Positions 1 to 6,765 are shown, counted from the stretch's first letter. The stretch: DNA of 17,773 nt from RI-92 sp040235555 (GCA_040235555.1 JBECKZ010000119.1:1-17773); one strand, 5' to 3'. The notes: generated by a model from the sequence alone, not told the origin. Numbers and translations are program-made.

Positions 1-705
1 CCGCATGCCAGCTACTGCCTTCATAGTTTCTGCATTGTTCACTGGATCCAGTTGCTCATGAAAAAATCGCTGCAGACGTTTCCAGCGCAACGGACTGGAA
101 AGATGTGGCCGCATAAATGCCCGCAATACGTCTTTCGTCAGGGTTTTGGCATTGCAGACTGCACTACGAAATACCAGGCGTTGAACCAGATGAAATCCCA
201 GCGCGATCCGAAGTAAATTACTGGTGAGTGGATTCACGACTGCAGCAACATAAGGACGTTCTTCCTGACTCGGCCACTGATCATAAGCTTCGGCATTTGT
301 CAGCACCGCCTTTTCGATCCTTTCAGGATACATCTTCATCATCAGTTGCAAGGTCGCAGCACCGTGATCATGACCGACAAAATACGCCTTTTGTATACCC
401 AGGACATCCATCAATCCTACAACCATCTTCGCCTGCTGTGGCAAACTGTAGTCGTCATTCAAATCTACACGGGTATCACCCAGGCCCAATAAATCCGGTG
501 CGATGACGCGATAATAGGATTCAAGCAAGGGCAGGACGGCTGACCATTCATAGGACTGGAATGGACAACCGTGTAGCAAAAATACCGGCGCGCCATTTCC
601 TGTCTCAATATAGGCAACTTCCCATTTACTCACATGTTTGTATTTTTTCCGACGGGAAAACGGCTCCATCGATGACTCAATTCTGTCTGAAACATATTCG
701 TCCAT
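1..705 (-). CDS. Alpha/beta hydrolase, Asp-nucleophile type, C-terminus cut by window edge
   Basis: The frame is open from an ATG at 705 to the window edge (235 codons), so the C-terminus with the expected catalytic His is not visible. The protein is a cytoplasmic alpha/beta hydrolase. It shows the oxyanion motif HGCP at residues 45-48, APDLLGLGDT at 69-78, and a nucleophile elbow GHDHGA at 111-116 with Asp113 at the nucleophile position. Asp there is typical of haloalkane dehalogenases and epoxide hydrolases, not of Ser esterases; the actual substrate cannot be read from sequence. No signal peptide is seen. The ATG lies 3 nt past the stop of the methyltransferase, and the ribosome binding site GAGGTGA sits in the end of that gene, so translation is probably coupled. 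It is the third gene of a TetR-led operon. Confidence 0.85.
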   Translation of the reverse strand, partial: MDEYVSDRIESSMEPFSRRKKYKHVSKWEVAYIETGNGAPVFLLHGCPFQSYEWSAVLPLLESYYRVIAPDLLGLGDTRVDLNDDYSLPQQAKMVVGLMDVLGIQKAYFVGHDHGAATLQLMMKMYPERIEKAVLTNAEAYDQWPSQEERPYVAAVVNPLTSNLLRIALGFHLVQRLVFRSAVCNAKTLTKDVLRAFMRPHLSSPLRWKRLQRFFHEQLDPVNNAETMKAVAGMR

Positions 706-708
706 GAT

Positions 709-1374
709 TCACCTCGGTTTTTTCGCGATCACAATGGTGGAGGGAAAGGTATTCTGGCTAAGTGACTCTTCTGTCATAACTTCAAACCCGGTTTGTGTTA
801 ATGCCGGCACCAGCTCAATGGGACGACAGCCCGTCAACAGGGAGGGTAAATGTTTTGCCAGCCATGGCCAGATGCGATTTGACCATTTCTGTCCCTGTGA
901 AAAATAGGTAACCATTAGTCTGCCGCCTGGCTTTAGCACACGCTTGAATTCGCCTAATACCTGCGGATAGTCTTCGATTGGCAAGAGATCCAACATAAAG
1001 GTATTGAAGAGTCGATCAAAAGATGAAGCCTCATAGGGAAGCTTATAGGCACTGCCTTCTTGCAGTTGCCAGGAAAGCGATTTTACGTTTCGCAGACGCC
1101 GGCGTGCATGGCCTAACATGATCGGAGACAAATCAATCCCCTCAGTGACACCTGTTGGGTTAAGCCCCAGTAATTTTTCGAACAAGCGACCCGTACCGAC
1201 GGCGACTTCCAGCAAGTGCATCCCATCGCTCACATCAGCGAGTGCCAGACACCGTGACAGTGCTTTGTCTTCGGTCAAATAACTCCAGGCGTCGTAAAAC
1301 CAGGCGACGCGCGCATACTGTGCCTTGACATGTTCAGCGGAATACTGGCGAGGAAGCATTGGTTGACCTGTCAT
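709..1374 (-). CDS. Class I SAM-dependent methyltransferase (UbiE/Methyltransf_11-like)
   Basis: A 221-aa cytoplasmic methyltransferase. Residues 54-62 (LLEVAVGTG) are the glycine-rich SAM-binding motif I, Asp81 in GIDLS is the likely ribose-binding acidic residue, SFDRLFNTFMLDLLP (118-132) fits motif II, and RVLKPGGRLMV (145-155) fits motif III. The overall pattern is that of ubiquinone/menaquinone-type C-methyltransferases and many small-molecule methyltransferases; the substrate is unknown. A longer frame reaches back to 1464, but it overlaps the TetR gene. The ATG at 1374 overlaps the TetR stop as TGATG and is preceded by GGGAGGA, which decides the start. With the downstream hydrolase it may modify or detoxify a compound sensed by the TetR protein; that is inference. 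Confidence 0.88.
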   Translation of the reverse strand: MTGQPMLPRQYSAEHVKAQYARVAWFYDAWSYLTEDKALSRCLALADVSDGMHLLEVAVGTGRLFEKLLGLNPTGVTEGIDLSPIMLGHARRRLRNVKSLSWQLQEGSAYKLPYEASSFDRLFNTFMLDLLPIEDYPQVLGEFKRVLKPGGRLMVTYFSQGQKWSNRIWPWLAKHLPSLLTGCRPIELVPALTQTGFEVMTEESLSQNTFPSTIVIAKKPR

Positions 1375-1994
1375 CAGTCCTCCCTGGATAGTCCGTTCAG
1401 GATCAGGGCCATCAGGCTTTGTGTACTTGTCTCCCAATCGATAGCTTTTTTGTCCGCGAGCCACTGCAGGACAAGCCCGTCATACACGGCGATCAACAGC
1501 CGCGCCGTGACTTTCGCGTCGACCGTATGGAATTCTCCTGCATCAATACCCTGTTGAATCACTCCCGCCACATCCACCGCCATCGCCTCAAACATGTGCC
1601 GAAAGCCTTTGCGGATTTCTGTATTTCGTTGGATGTGGCTCCAGAATTCCACGGAGGCTTCACACAACTGCAGGCTGGAAGTCACCCGCGCGGTCGCCGC
1701 CTGGGCAATCAAGGCCAACTTACATGCAGCAGTCGCTTCTGACTGTAAAGCCTGTTCGATCTCGTCTCTCAGCATTGTCTGCGCCCACTGTGTGTAGGCC
1801 GCCAGCAACAACGTCTCCTTACTGTCAAAATAGTGATAAACCGTTCCCTGACTGACACCGGCCTCGGCCGCAACATCCGAGACGGTTGCCGCGTGGAAAC
1901 CCTGGCGAGTAAAGACCCGGAGGGCCGCTGCCAGGAGTTGGGCCTGGCGCTGTTCTCGCAATTGTTCGTTTTGTTCTTCGGTACGGGGTGTCAT
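1374..1994 (-). CDS. TetR/AcrR family transcriptional regulator
   Basis: A 206-aa one-component repressor. The N-terminal TetR helix-turn-helix spans about residues 22-62, with the family signature ATVSDVAAEAGVSQGTVYHYF followed by the usual SKETLL. The C-terminal part (about 70-200) is helical and diverges, as expected for the ligand-binding and dimerisation domain. The ligand cannot be predicted. It is the first gene of an operon with the methyltransferase (1-nt overlap) and the hydrolase. A perfect palindrome 14 nt upstream of its ATG, overlapping its own promoter, makes autoregulation likely. Confidence 0.93.
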   Translation of the reverse strand: MTPRTEEQNEQLREQRQAQLLAAALRVFTRQGFHAATVSDVAAEAGVSQGTVYHYFDSKETLLLAAYTQWAQTMLRDEIEQALQSEATAACKLALIAQAATARVTSSLQLCEASVEFWSHIQRNTEIRKGFRHMFEAMAVDVAGVIQQGIDAGEFHTVDAKVTARLLIAVYDGLVLQWLADKKAIDWETSTQSLMALILNGLSRED

Positions 1995-2007
1995 GGCTCA
2001 TTTATTG

Positions 2008-2025
2008 ATTGACTAATCAGTCAAT
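2008..2025. promoter_or_regulatory. Probable TetR operator palindrome
   Basis: ATTGACTAATCAGTCAAT is a perfect inverted repeat with 7-bp arms (ATTGACT/AGTCAAT) around AATC. It lies directly downstream of the -10 box and upstream of the TetR ATG. Size and position fit a TetR-family dimer site that would block transcription start. Binding is inferred from position and symmetry. Confidence 0.75.
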
Positions 2026-2054
2026 ATTAAAGACCATAAATGGGGACCTGTAAA
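2026..2054 (-). promoter_or_regulatory. Sigma-70-type promoter of the TetR-methyltransferase-hydrolase operon
   Basis: On the minus strand, TTTACA (2054-2049) is followed by a 17-bp spacer and TTTAAT (2031-2026). Each box differs from consensus at one position. Transcription would start inside or at the edge of the 2008-2025 palindrome. Confidence 0.65.
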
Positions 2055-2182
2055 TGTAAAATCGAAAAATAAACAGGGGATCAGGAATGCGTATTCGTGT
2101 CCATTATGCTGGCAACAAGCAAATGCCATCGATTCATCTTATTTTGCCCAGATTGCTGGGGTAAACTGGTCCCCGGTCTTAA

Positions 2183-3343
2183 TCAAGACGCCGCGTGCTG
2201 CTCAGGTACGATATCAATAATCGTGATTTCCGGTGGTGCCAGAAAACGTATTGGAGGCCCCCAGGTGCCACTGCCGTAACTCACATACAACCATGTCGTG
2301 GGCGTCACTTGCGTCAAACCCATGGGCACTCGATACGCCAGCCAAGTGAACAAGCCGAACGGGAAAATTTGTCCGCCGTGGACGTGGCCAGACAACTGCA
2401 AATCGACATACGGTGACGATGCTTTATTCACGACCGGTTGATGCTTTAACAATATCGTCACGTGACCGTTGTTAAATTGCTGTAACACAGACGCTTCGGA
2501 CGGTGGAGCTTGCGCAGCCATACGAATCACCGAGGGATCATCCACGCCGACGATGTTTACCAGGTTGCCGATTTGCTTACCTTCACTGGATAACAAGGTA
2601 AAACCCGCGTCACGGGTAAACGCCAACGCACCTTCGAGGCCGGCGAAAGACTCATGGTTGCCGGTGACAGCATAGCAGCCATGCACGGCGTGCAGCTGGC
2701 GCAAGGTCTTTACAAACTTGCTGATATGATTAGCCTGCATGTCGACGAGATCGCCGGTGGATACGATCAGGTCAGGTTGCAATGCGTTTATCGCTGCAAC
2801 CATGCGTTGTATATGCGCTTCGCTGGTTAACAAACCCAGATGCAAATCACTGATCTGTACAATACGGAACGCCGTGTGACCAGTATCAAACTTGGTCGTG
2901 GGAAAACGAAACTTGGTGATGTTGATTTTTGTTGCCACATACGCGCCATATCCAGATGCTGCCAATGCCATCACCATAATCGCAATGGTAACTTGCGGTG
3001 AGGACAACTGCGGCAACAACGGGGTACTGAGGCGGAAGACCTTATCGAACAGCCAAAGCACACCGCGTACTGCGTCGTTAATAGCTGCGAACGAAAAAAA
3101 CAACAAGGCAAATCCCATCCAGGTGTAACCGATGCCCGCCGCTACCCGTGCCGTGCTGATCCAATTGGCGTTGATCAGTAACTGAGTGAGGATGGGCGAC
3201 AGGACTAACAAAACGAACACCCAAGCCAGATAAACGTGAGCCGCAGGTAACAGCGGCGCGATTTTTTTATAAATATAGTAATGCATTCCTCCGTACAACG
3301 AGAGGAATACTGCGAGGAATACCACTAACCAGCCGAGCCGCAT
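2183..3343 (-). CDS. Membrane-anchored calcineurin-like metallophosphoesterase (YaeI/YkuE-like)
   Basis: A 386-aa protein with about four hydrophobic segments in the first 140 residues (near 4-23, 35-57, 70-90 and 117-137), then a binuclear-metal phosphoesterase domain. The metal-binding motifs are complete and in order: SDLHLG (165-170), GDLVD (197-201), GNHE (228-231), KHQP (300-303) and SGHVHGGQ (318-325). Relatives with this layout include YkuE and YaeI, the latter acting on lipid-linked phosphodiesters; the substrate here is unknown. The start at 3343 has only a weak GGG upstream. A GTGCGTACGCAC palindrome lies 16 nt before the ATG. It appears to be a single-gene unit. Confidence 0.9.
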   Translation of the reverse strand: MRLGWLVVFLAVFLSLYGGMHYYIYKKIAPLLPAAHVYLAWVFVLLVLSPILTQLLINANWISTARVAAGIGYTWMGFALLFFSFAAINDAVRGVLWLFDKVFRLSTPLLPQLSSPQVTIAIMVMALAASGYGAYVATKINITKFRFPTTKFDTGHTAFRIVQISDLHLGLLTSEAHIQRMVAAINALQPDLIVSTGDLVDMQANHISKFVKTLRQLHAVHGCYAVTGNHESFAGLEGALAFTRDAGFTLLSSEGKQIGNLVNIVGVDDPSVIRMAAQAPPSEASVLQQFNNGHVTILLKHQPVVNKASSPYVDLQLSGHVHGGQIFPFGLFTWLAYRVPMGLTQVTPTTWLYVSYGSGTWGPPIRFLAPPEITIIDIVPEQHAAS

Positions 3344-3552
3344 TTATACCCGACTTCTGTGCGTACGCACTGGGACGTGCCACGCAGCGTTGAAATGAAA
3401 ACACATAACAAAAACGATATTTGTGCGCACTCTTCTTCTCCATCCCGGCGATGCGCCAGATCAGCTTGCAGCGCTATGTCCTAGCGGAAGTCGATGTGTT
3501 AGTTGACACAATCCGCCGCTTCCAGTTCTTCTATCAACGGAGTATAGGAAAA

Positions 3553-3573
3553 TAATTGGGGCCAGAGTAAAAA
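3553..3573 (+). repeat. Short repeat-like motif with CAGAGTAAAAA core, possibly a RAYT element end
   Basis: The sequence ATTGGGGCCAGAGTAAAAA resembles the motif ATTAGGAGTCAGAGTAAAAA found in inverse orientation at 14783-14802. From memory, GGGGTCAGAGTAAAA-like strings flank REP-associated transposase genes in many proteobacteria; that link is recall, not computed. No transposase remnant was recognised directly beside this copy. Confidence 0.4.
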
Positions 3574-3660
3574 TCGATTTTGTATTCAAAGATTCTATTG
3601 TTTCTTAACGCTATTTACTCAGTACCCACATATTCAGCGGTAGCCAAATATGTTTGGTCA

Positions 3661-3687
3661 AAAAAAAGGGCCTGACGGCCCTTTTTT
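3661..3687 (-). terminator. Rho-independent terminator of the rhodanese gene
   Basis: GGGCC-TGAC-GGCCC forms a GC stem (3668-3681) flanked by an A-run (3661-3667) and a T-run (3682-3687). It works in either direction. It lies 18 nt beyond the rhodanese stop, so its main role is probably on the minus strand. Confidence 0.85.
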
Positions 3688-3704
3688 CTGAGTGCAAGCA
3701 TTGC

Positions 3705-4274
3705 TTATTGCAGGCTCATCTTGGCTTTGGAGAGTTTATAGCTCCAGGGCAGACCAGCATTCTTCCAGCCATCGACTGAGCGACGACCTTTCTGCGACAT
3801 ATTGCCTTCAAAACCAGTCACAATCGAATACACCTTGGTGTAGCCGTCTTTTGCCAGCAGATTGGCTGCAAGGGCGCTGCGATCACCGGAGCGGCACATC
3901 AGGATAATTGGACTGTGCTTATCGATACCTTTGGCCTTCACACGATCACCGATCAAGGTTACAAAGTCGGAATTAGGAACCAGTTTGTAAGAACTTTTCT
4001 TGTCATTCCATACGTACATCGGGTCGATTTCCATATACGGTACGTTCGCATCTGCCACAGTCGGCATACCCAGGAAATTGACTTCTTCGCGGGTCCGAAC
4101 ATCCACGAACAAGACTTTCTCTTTCTTTACCATGTCATAGGCTTCTTTCGGGCTTAAGTACAGACCCAGTGTCGTGCGTTTCTTTTCCGGTACTTTATTG
4201 GCGTCGAAGGCAAAGGCCATGGACGATGACAGACCAAACATCCCAAGCAAACAGACCACAAATACAGATTTCAT
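3705..4274 (-). CDS. Secreted single-domain rhodanese-like protein
   Basis: A 189-aa protein with a signal peptide at residues 1-22 (basic start, hydrophobic core, AFA cleavage end), so it is probably periplasmic. The rhodanese domain runs from about residue 38 to 178: LFVDVRTREEV (55-65) and an active-site loop CRSGDRS (127-133) with Cys127 as the sulfur-carrying residue. This loop fits sulfurtransferase activity, but donor and acceptor are unknown. The frame extends to 4316, but the ATG at 4274 is preferred because GGGGA precedes it at a good distance and the signal peptide begins there. It has its own terminator at 3661-3687 and a cluster of palindromic half-sites about 95-125 nt upstream. 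Confidence 0.9.
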   Translation of the reverse strand: MKSVFVVCLLGMFGLSSSMAFAFDANKVPEKKRTTLGLYLSPKEAYDMVKKEKVLFVDVRTREEVNFLGMPTVADANVPYMEIDPMYVWNDKKSSYKLVPNSDFVTLIGDRVKAKGIDKHSPIILMCRSGDRSALAANLLAKDGYTKVYSIVTGFEGNMSQKGRRSVDGWKNAGLPWSYKLSKAKMSLQ

Positions 4275-4368
4275 AAATTCCCCACAAGTTAAAAAATTGA
4301 AATTAAATTCGCCCAAATGGACAAAGGATTATTCTGCAAATTTTATATATCAGTAAAATCTAATAAAC

Positions 4369-4397
4369 TTATGTGGACATAAAATTTTATTTATGTC
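4369..4397. promoter_or_regulatory. Overlapping TTATGT/ACATAA palindromes upstream of the rhodanese gene
   Basis: Two perfect inverted repeats share an arm. TTATGT-GG-ACATAA covers 4369-4382, and GACATAAA with TTTATGTC (6-nt spacer) covers 4376-4397. The result is three copies of one half-site, with the two same-strand copies 22 bp apart, or two helical turns. This looks like a regulator site for the gene starting at 4274. The regulator is unknown, and the local AT richness lowers the weight of the finding. Confidence 0.45.
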
Positions 4398-4825
4398 GAT
4401 ATAATCAAAATAAATGATCAAAATCGGGAATATGGGTAAAAGCCTGTCCTAACCGTTTACCAACTGCTCACAGCTGCGAATTGCGAATAGGCTGTAGCCT
4501 CCTCCGAGCCTGGACTGCGAGATATTTGGGATGATTTGGGGAAGGCAGATAAAAACCTATAATTCCTCTGCCGCCACAACACCTGAATGAAGATGCCCTT
4601 CTCATAATCCGCGTTGAACCTGTGTTGTGGACAAAACCAGTAAACAAAACCGAGGTAATCACCACTTCTCACACTCCCTGTAAGATGAGATTGCTGAATA
4701 CAGTCGGGATTATAAATTGATGTCACTTATATCGTGCTGTCAGACAGCGTTGACAACCAAGCAGCAACATGATGCCAGACTGATCGGATTAAATGCCTTT
4801 ACGCTGAACCCGAATGTCCCGAATT
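4398..4825. other. Gene-free region holding a decayed transposase start
   Basis: No intact gene is supported. The middle part (about 4475-4665) reads on the minus strand as a broken RAYT transposase 5' end, described separately. The flanks 4398-4470 and 4670-4825 show no recognisable gene or structure. An 89-codon open frame on the minus strand (4457-4726) runs through the relic in a frame that does not match the family. Confidence 0.5.
4475..4665 (-). pseudogene. Decayed 5' end of a REP-associated tyrosine transposase (RAYT, Y1_Tnp)
   Basis: Reading the minus strand from about 4665 with frame changes gives RLPRFCL, then VQRG, then after an in-frame stop VVAAEE, and after one more base YRFL (4561-4547). 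RAYT proteins characteristically begin MARLPRLxLP, continue QRGNNRQ and then VFFAEEDYRFYL, so the order matches. The start codon is lost, and there is at least one stop and one frameshift. Nucleotides 4641-4660 match 7841-7860, the second relic, at 17 of 20 positions. The segment beyond 4540 shows no further match, so the 3' boundary is approximate. The family call is from memory of the consensus. Confidence 0.55.
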
Positions 4826-5302
4826 TTATTCACTCCAGCCTTCCTCATCCATATCATCAAAGCGGTTTTCCTTCTTACCACTCTTCTGCTTGAGCACCCG
4901 GTCAAGCATGGGTGACAGTGTCCCAGTGAGCTCTTTCTGCAGGTCTTCGATCAGTTCTTCGATTTCCGGGCCACCCTTGACCTCGATGGGGTTCACGCCC
5001 AACATGACCAACTGCTTGGTAGCCGATCCGCCTATCGAACCACAATACACCAGATCGCTGCCGTGCAACCATGCGAGCTTGGGTTTGAGCTTGTCTTCGT
5101 TCCCGTCTTTCTTTTCCTTGGCAAAGGACTTGGTCGCCACCAGGGTCGCCGCATCCTCACTAACGCCATAGACATGAAATCCCTGGGACGAACCGAAATG
5201 CTGGTTCACGCATTCACCGTCGGAGGTGGCAAATGCCACCATCAGTAGTTTTTCATCTGCCCCTACGTCCGCCACGCTGTTTACTTCGGCAATCTCGCTC
5301 AT
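4826..5302 (-). CDS. NifX/NafY-like dinitrogenase cofactor-type protein
   Basis: A 158-aa cytoplasmic protein with one NifB/NifX-type domain at about residues 18-130. It shows VAFATSDGECVNQHFGSSQG (22-41), with the characteristic DG-x-VNQHFG motif, YCGSIGGSATKQL (86-98) and GVNPIEVKGG (102-111). Family members bind or shuttle iron-molybdenum cofactor or its precursors during nitrogenase assembly, though close relatives also exist outside nitrogen fixation. The charged C-terminal tail ends GWSE. The open frame extends to 5509, but the ATG at 5302 follows GGGAGA at good spacing and the domain starts soon after. It is divergent from a NifF-like flavodoxin across a 293-bp region with sigma-54-type elements, which supports a nif-related role. 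Confidence 0.85.
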   Translation of the reverse strand: MSEIAEVNSVADVGADEKLLMVAFATSDGECVNQHFGSSQGFHVYGVSEDAATLVATKSFAKEKKDGNEDKLKPKLAWLHGSDLVYCGSIGGSATKQLVMLGVNPIEVKGGPEIEELIEDLQKELTGTLSPMLDRVLKQKSGKKENRFDDMDEEGWSE

Positions 5303-5370
5303 CACTGTCTCCCAGTCCGGAATGAAATATGGTTTATCACAGCAGGATTCATTCCAACTTACCTGCCCCT

Positions 5371-5384
5371 GCAACAGGAAACCC
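5371..5384 (-). promoter_or_regulatory. Weak -24/-12 (sigma-54) candidate for the NifX-like gene
   Basis: On the minus strand GG (5384-5383) and GC (5372-5371) are separated by the required 10 bp. The -12 part reads TTGCA as in consensus, but the -24 part (CGGGTTT) matches only at GG. It would give a leader of about 58 nt to the ATG at 5302. Alone this is weak; it gains from the strong site facing the other way. Confidence 0.3.
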
Positions 5385-5407
5385 GCCGTCCCGTAAAAAA
5401 TCCAATC

Positions 5408-5422
5408 TGGCACAACACTTGC
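5408..5422 (+). promoter_or_regulatory. Sigma-54 (-24/-12) promoter of the flavodoxin-Rieske operon
   Basis: TGGCACAACACTTGC matches the sigma-54 consensus TGGCAC-N5-TTGC at all ten fixed bases, and C at 5407 fits the common preceding pyrimidine. The start of transcription would be near 5434, leaving about 160 nt of leader before the flavodoxin ATG. Sigma-54 promoters with NifA are the standard control of nif genes in proteobacteria. Confidence 0.8.
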
Positions 5423-5491
5423 GAAGGGAAGTACAAGACTTCTCCAGGTACGGAAAACCGCAGTTTCTACTGGCAATCTGGTAAATGTTGG

Positions 5492-5526
5492 GACAATTCC
5501 AGGACACAATTGTCTGGTTTACAACA
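5492..5526. promoter_or_regulatory. Inverted repeat overlapping a TGT-N10-ACA (NifA-type) motif
   Basis: GACAATT (5492-5498) and AATTGTC (5508-5514) form a perfect 7-bp inverted repeat with a 9-nt spacer. Overlapping its right arm, TGT (5511-5513) and ACA (5524-5526) are 10 bp apart, the pattern of a NifA upstream activator sequence. It lies about 150 bp upstream of the weak minus-strand -24/-12 site but downstream of the strong plus-strand one. A TGT-N10-ACA match is expected by chance at a rate of several percent in a region this long. Confidence 0.35.
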
Positions 5527-5595
5527 AAAACTGCAGGTTAGCGCGTGTTACTTGTCATGGAGAAAACATCGAATTAAACAACGGGAGACAGTTTC

Positions 5596-6129
5596 ATGGC
5601 CAAAATTGGTTTGTACTATGACACCGATACCGGCAACACTCGCAAGGTTGCCAAAATGATCAAAGCCCAATTCGCTGAAGACGAAATTGACATGAAAGCC
5701 GTTGCCAAACTGGAAGTCGCCGATTTTGACAAGTACTCGGCTTTTATCCTCGGTACACCCACCCTGGGTGAAGGTGAATTGCCGGAGAACTGGAGTCCCC
5801 TGTTACCACAACTGGATGCGTTGGACTTTAGCGGCAAGACCATTGCCCTGTATGGTCTCGGCGATCAGGAGGAATATGGCCACGAGTTTGTGAACGGGCT
5901 TGGCCTGCTGTACGAAAAATTTGAAGCCCTGGGCGCCAGCTTTGTCGGCTTTTGGTCCACTGAAGGTTATGAATTTACCGTCTCCCTTGGTGAGCTAAAC
6001 GGCGAATTCGTTGGTCTGGTGCTCGACCAGGACAATCAATCAGATCTCACACCGGAGAGACTGGAAACCTGGCTCACCGATGTCAAACCGGCACTGTTGG
6101 CCGCCGCCAGCAAGGCGGAAGCCGCCTAA
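5596..6129 (+). CDS. Long-chain flavodoxin, NifF-like
   Basis: A 177-aa soluble FMN electron carrier. The phosphate-binding loop is DTDTGNTRK (9-17), the 50s loop is TPTLGEGELPENW (54-66), and the isoalloxazine-stacking 90s loop is GLGDQEEYGHEF (87-98) with Tyr94. The insertion at about residues 118-140 marks a long-chain flavodoxin, the class of NifF, which donates electrons to nitrogenase reductase. GGGAG precedes the ATG by 8 nt. It sits behind a sigma-54 promoter, diverges from a NifX-like gene and is followed by a Rieske gene. A nif role is therefore favoured over the housekeeping FldA role, but sequence alone does not settle it. The symbol is left empty for that reason. Confidence 0.9.
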   Translation: MAKIGLYYDTDTGNTRKVAKMIKAQFAEDEIDMKAVAKLEVADFDKYSAFILGTPTLGEGELPENWSPLLPQLDALDFSGKTIALYGLGDQEEYGHEFVNGLGLLYEKFEALGASFVGFWSTEGYEFTVSLGELNGEFVGLVLDQDNQSDLTPERLETWLTDVKPALLAAASKAEAA

Positions 6130-6174
6130 ATGGTTTTGTATACACTCAAATATAATTGATCAGGAGCATGCATC

Positions 6175-6519
6175 ATGGAATTTGTTGAAGTCGCCCTAAA
6201 CGAACTCACACCCGGAACTATCATACCGGTCCCACTTTTATATAACACACGCGAGGTCACGGGTCTGGTACTGAAACACGATGACGAGGTTGCCGTCTAT
6301 CTGGATTTGTGTCCGCACAACAAGGTCGTGCTCAGCGAATCCGGTAAATACCTGACGGAAGATGGGAGCCGTATTAAGTGTGAAGCACATGGTGCCACCT
6401 TTACCCTGCATGACGGTGCCTGTGATCGAGGTCCATGCTCCGGTGACACACTGGCAAAGATCCCGTTTGAAGTTATCGAGCAAAGCGTGCGAATTCCCAA
6501 ACAATTAGCAGAAGCATAA
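6175..6519 (+). CDS. Small Rieske [2Fe-2S] protein
   Basis: A 114-aa soluble protein consisting of one Rieske domain. The cluster ligands are visible as CPH (Cys46, His48) and CEAH (Cys69, His72), followed by GACDRGPCSGDTL (81-93), the loop usual in ferredoxin-like Rieske proteins of the NirD/biphenyl-dioxygenase-ferredoxin type. No signal peptide or membrane anchor is present, so it is probably a cytoplasmic electron carrier or a partner subunit. The start at 6175 has AGGAG 8 nt upstream. It lies 45 nt behind the flavodoxin and is probably in the same sigma-54 operon. Its redox partner is not known. Confidence 0.9.
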   Translation: MEFVEVALNELTPGTIIPVPLLYNTREVTGLVLKHDDEVAVYLDLCPHNKVVLSESGKYLTEDGSRIKCEAHGATFTLHDGACDRGPCSGDTLAKIPFEVIEQSVRIPKQLAEA

Positions 6520-6765
6520 TGCTTCCGTAAACATGATTTTTTCCTACCGGCATGTGCGCGAGTATATGCCACTTTATTTGTATGCATATTTTAAAGTCGT
6601 CGCTTTTCAACAAAAAAACGTCTTGAAAACAGAAAATTATCTAGCTTCCTCTCACATATAAAAAATATACTGGTTAAAAGCCAAAATCGAAATGTCTCAT
6701 AGCCGCTGTGGTGTTTCGATGATAGTAAACTGTCAACATCTTGAGCTGTAACTCAACGGTGAATC

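Larger units (their letters stand above)
3344..3704. other. Intergenic region with palindromes and a repeat-like motif
   Basis: No convincing gene is seen. The region holds a perfect 12-bp palindrome GTGCGTACGCAC (3359-3370), a related GTGCGCAC (3423-3430), the repeat-like motif at 3553-3573 and the terminator at 3661-3687. The stretch 3430-3540 is more GC-rich than its flanks and may be debris of a lost gene, but no protein family could be recognised in it. Confidence 0.5.

Noticed and set aside
2175..2189. GTCTT-AATC-AAGAC hairpin as terminator of the metallophosphoesterase gene
   Set aside because: The stem is only 5 bp, overlaps the stop codon and has no U-run on the minus strand.
4457..4726. 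89-codon open frame on the minus strand
   Set aside because: It crosses the RAYT relic mostly in a frame that does not match the transposase, so it is an accidental open frame.
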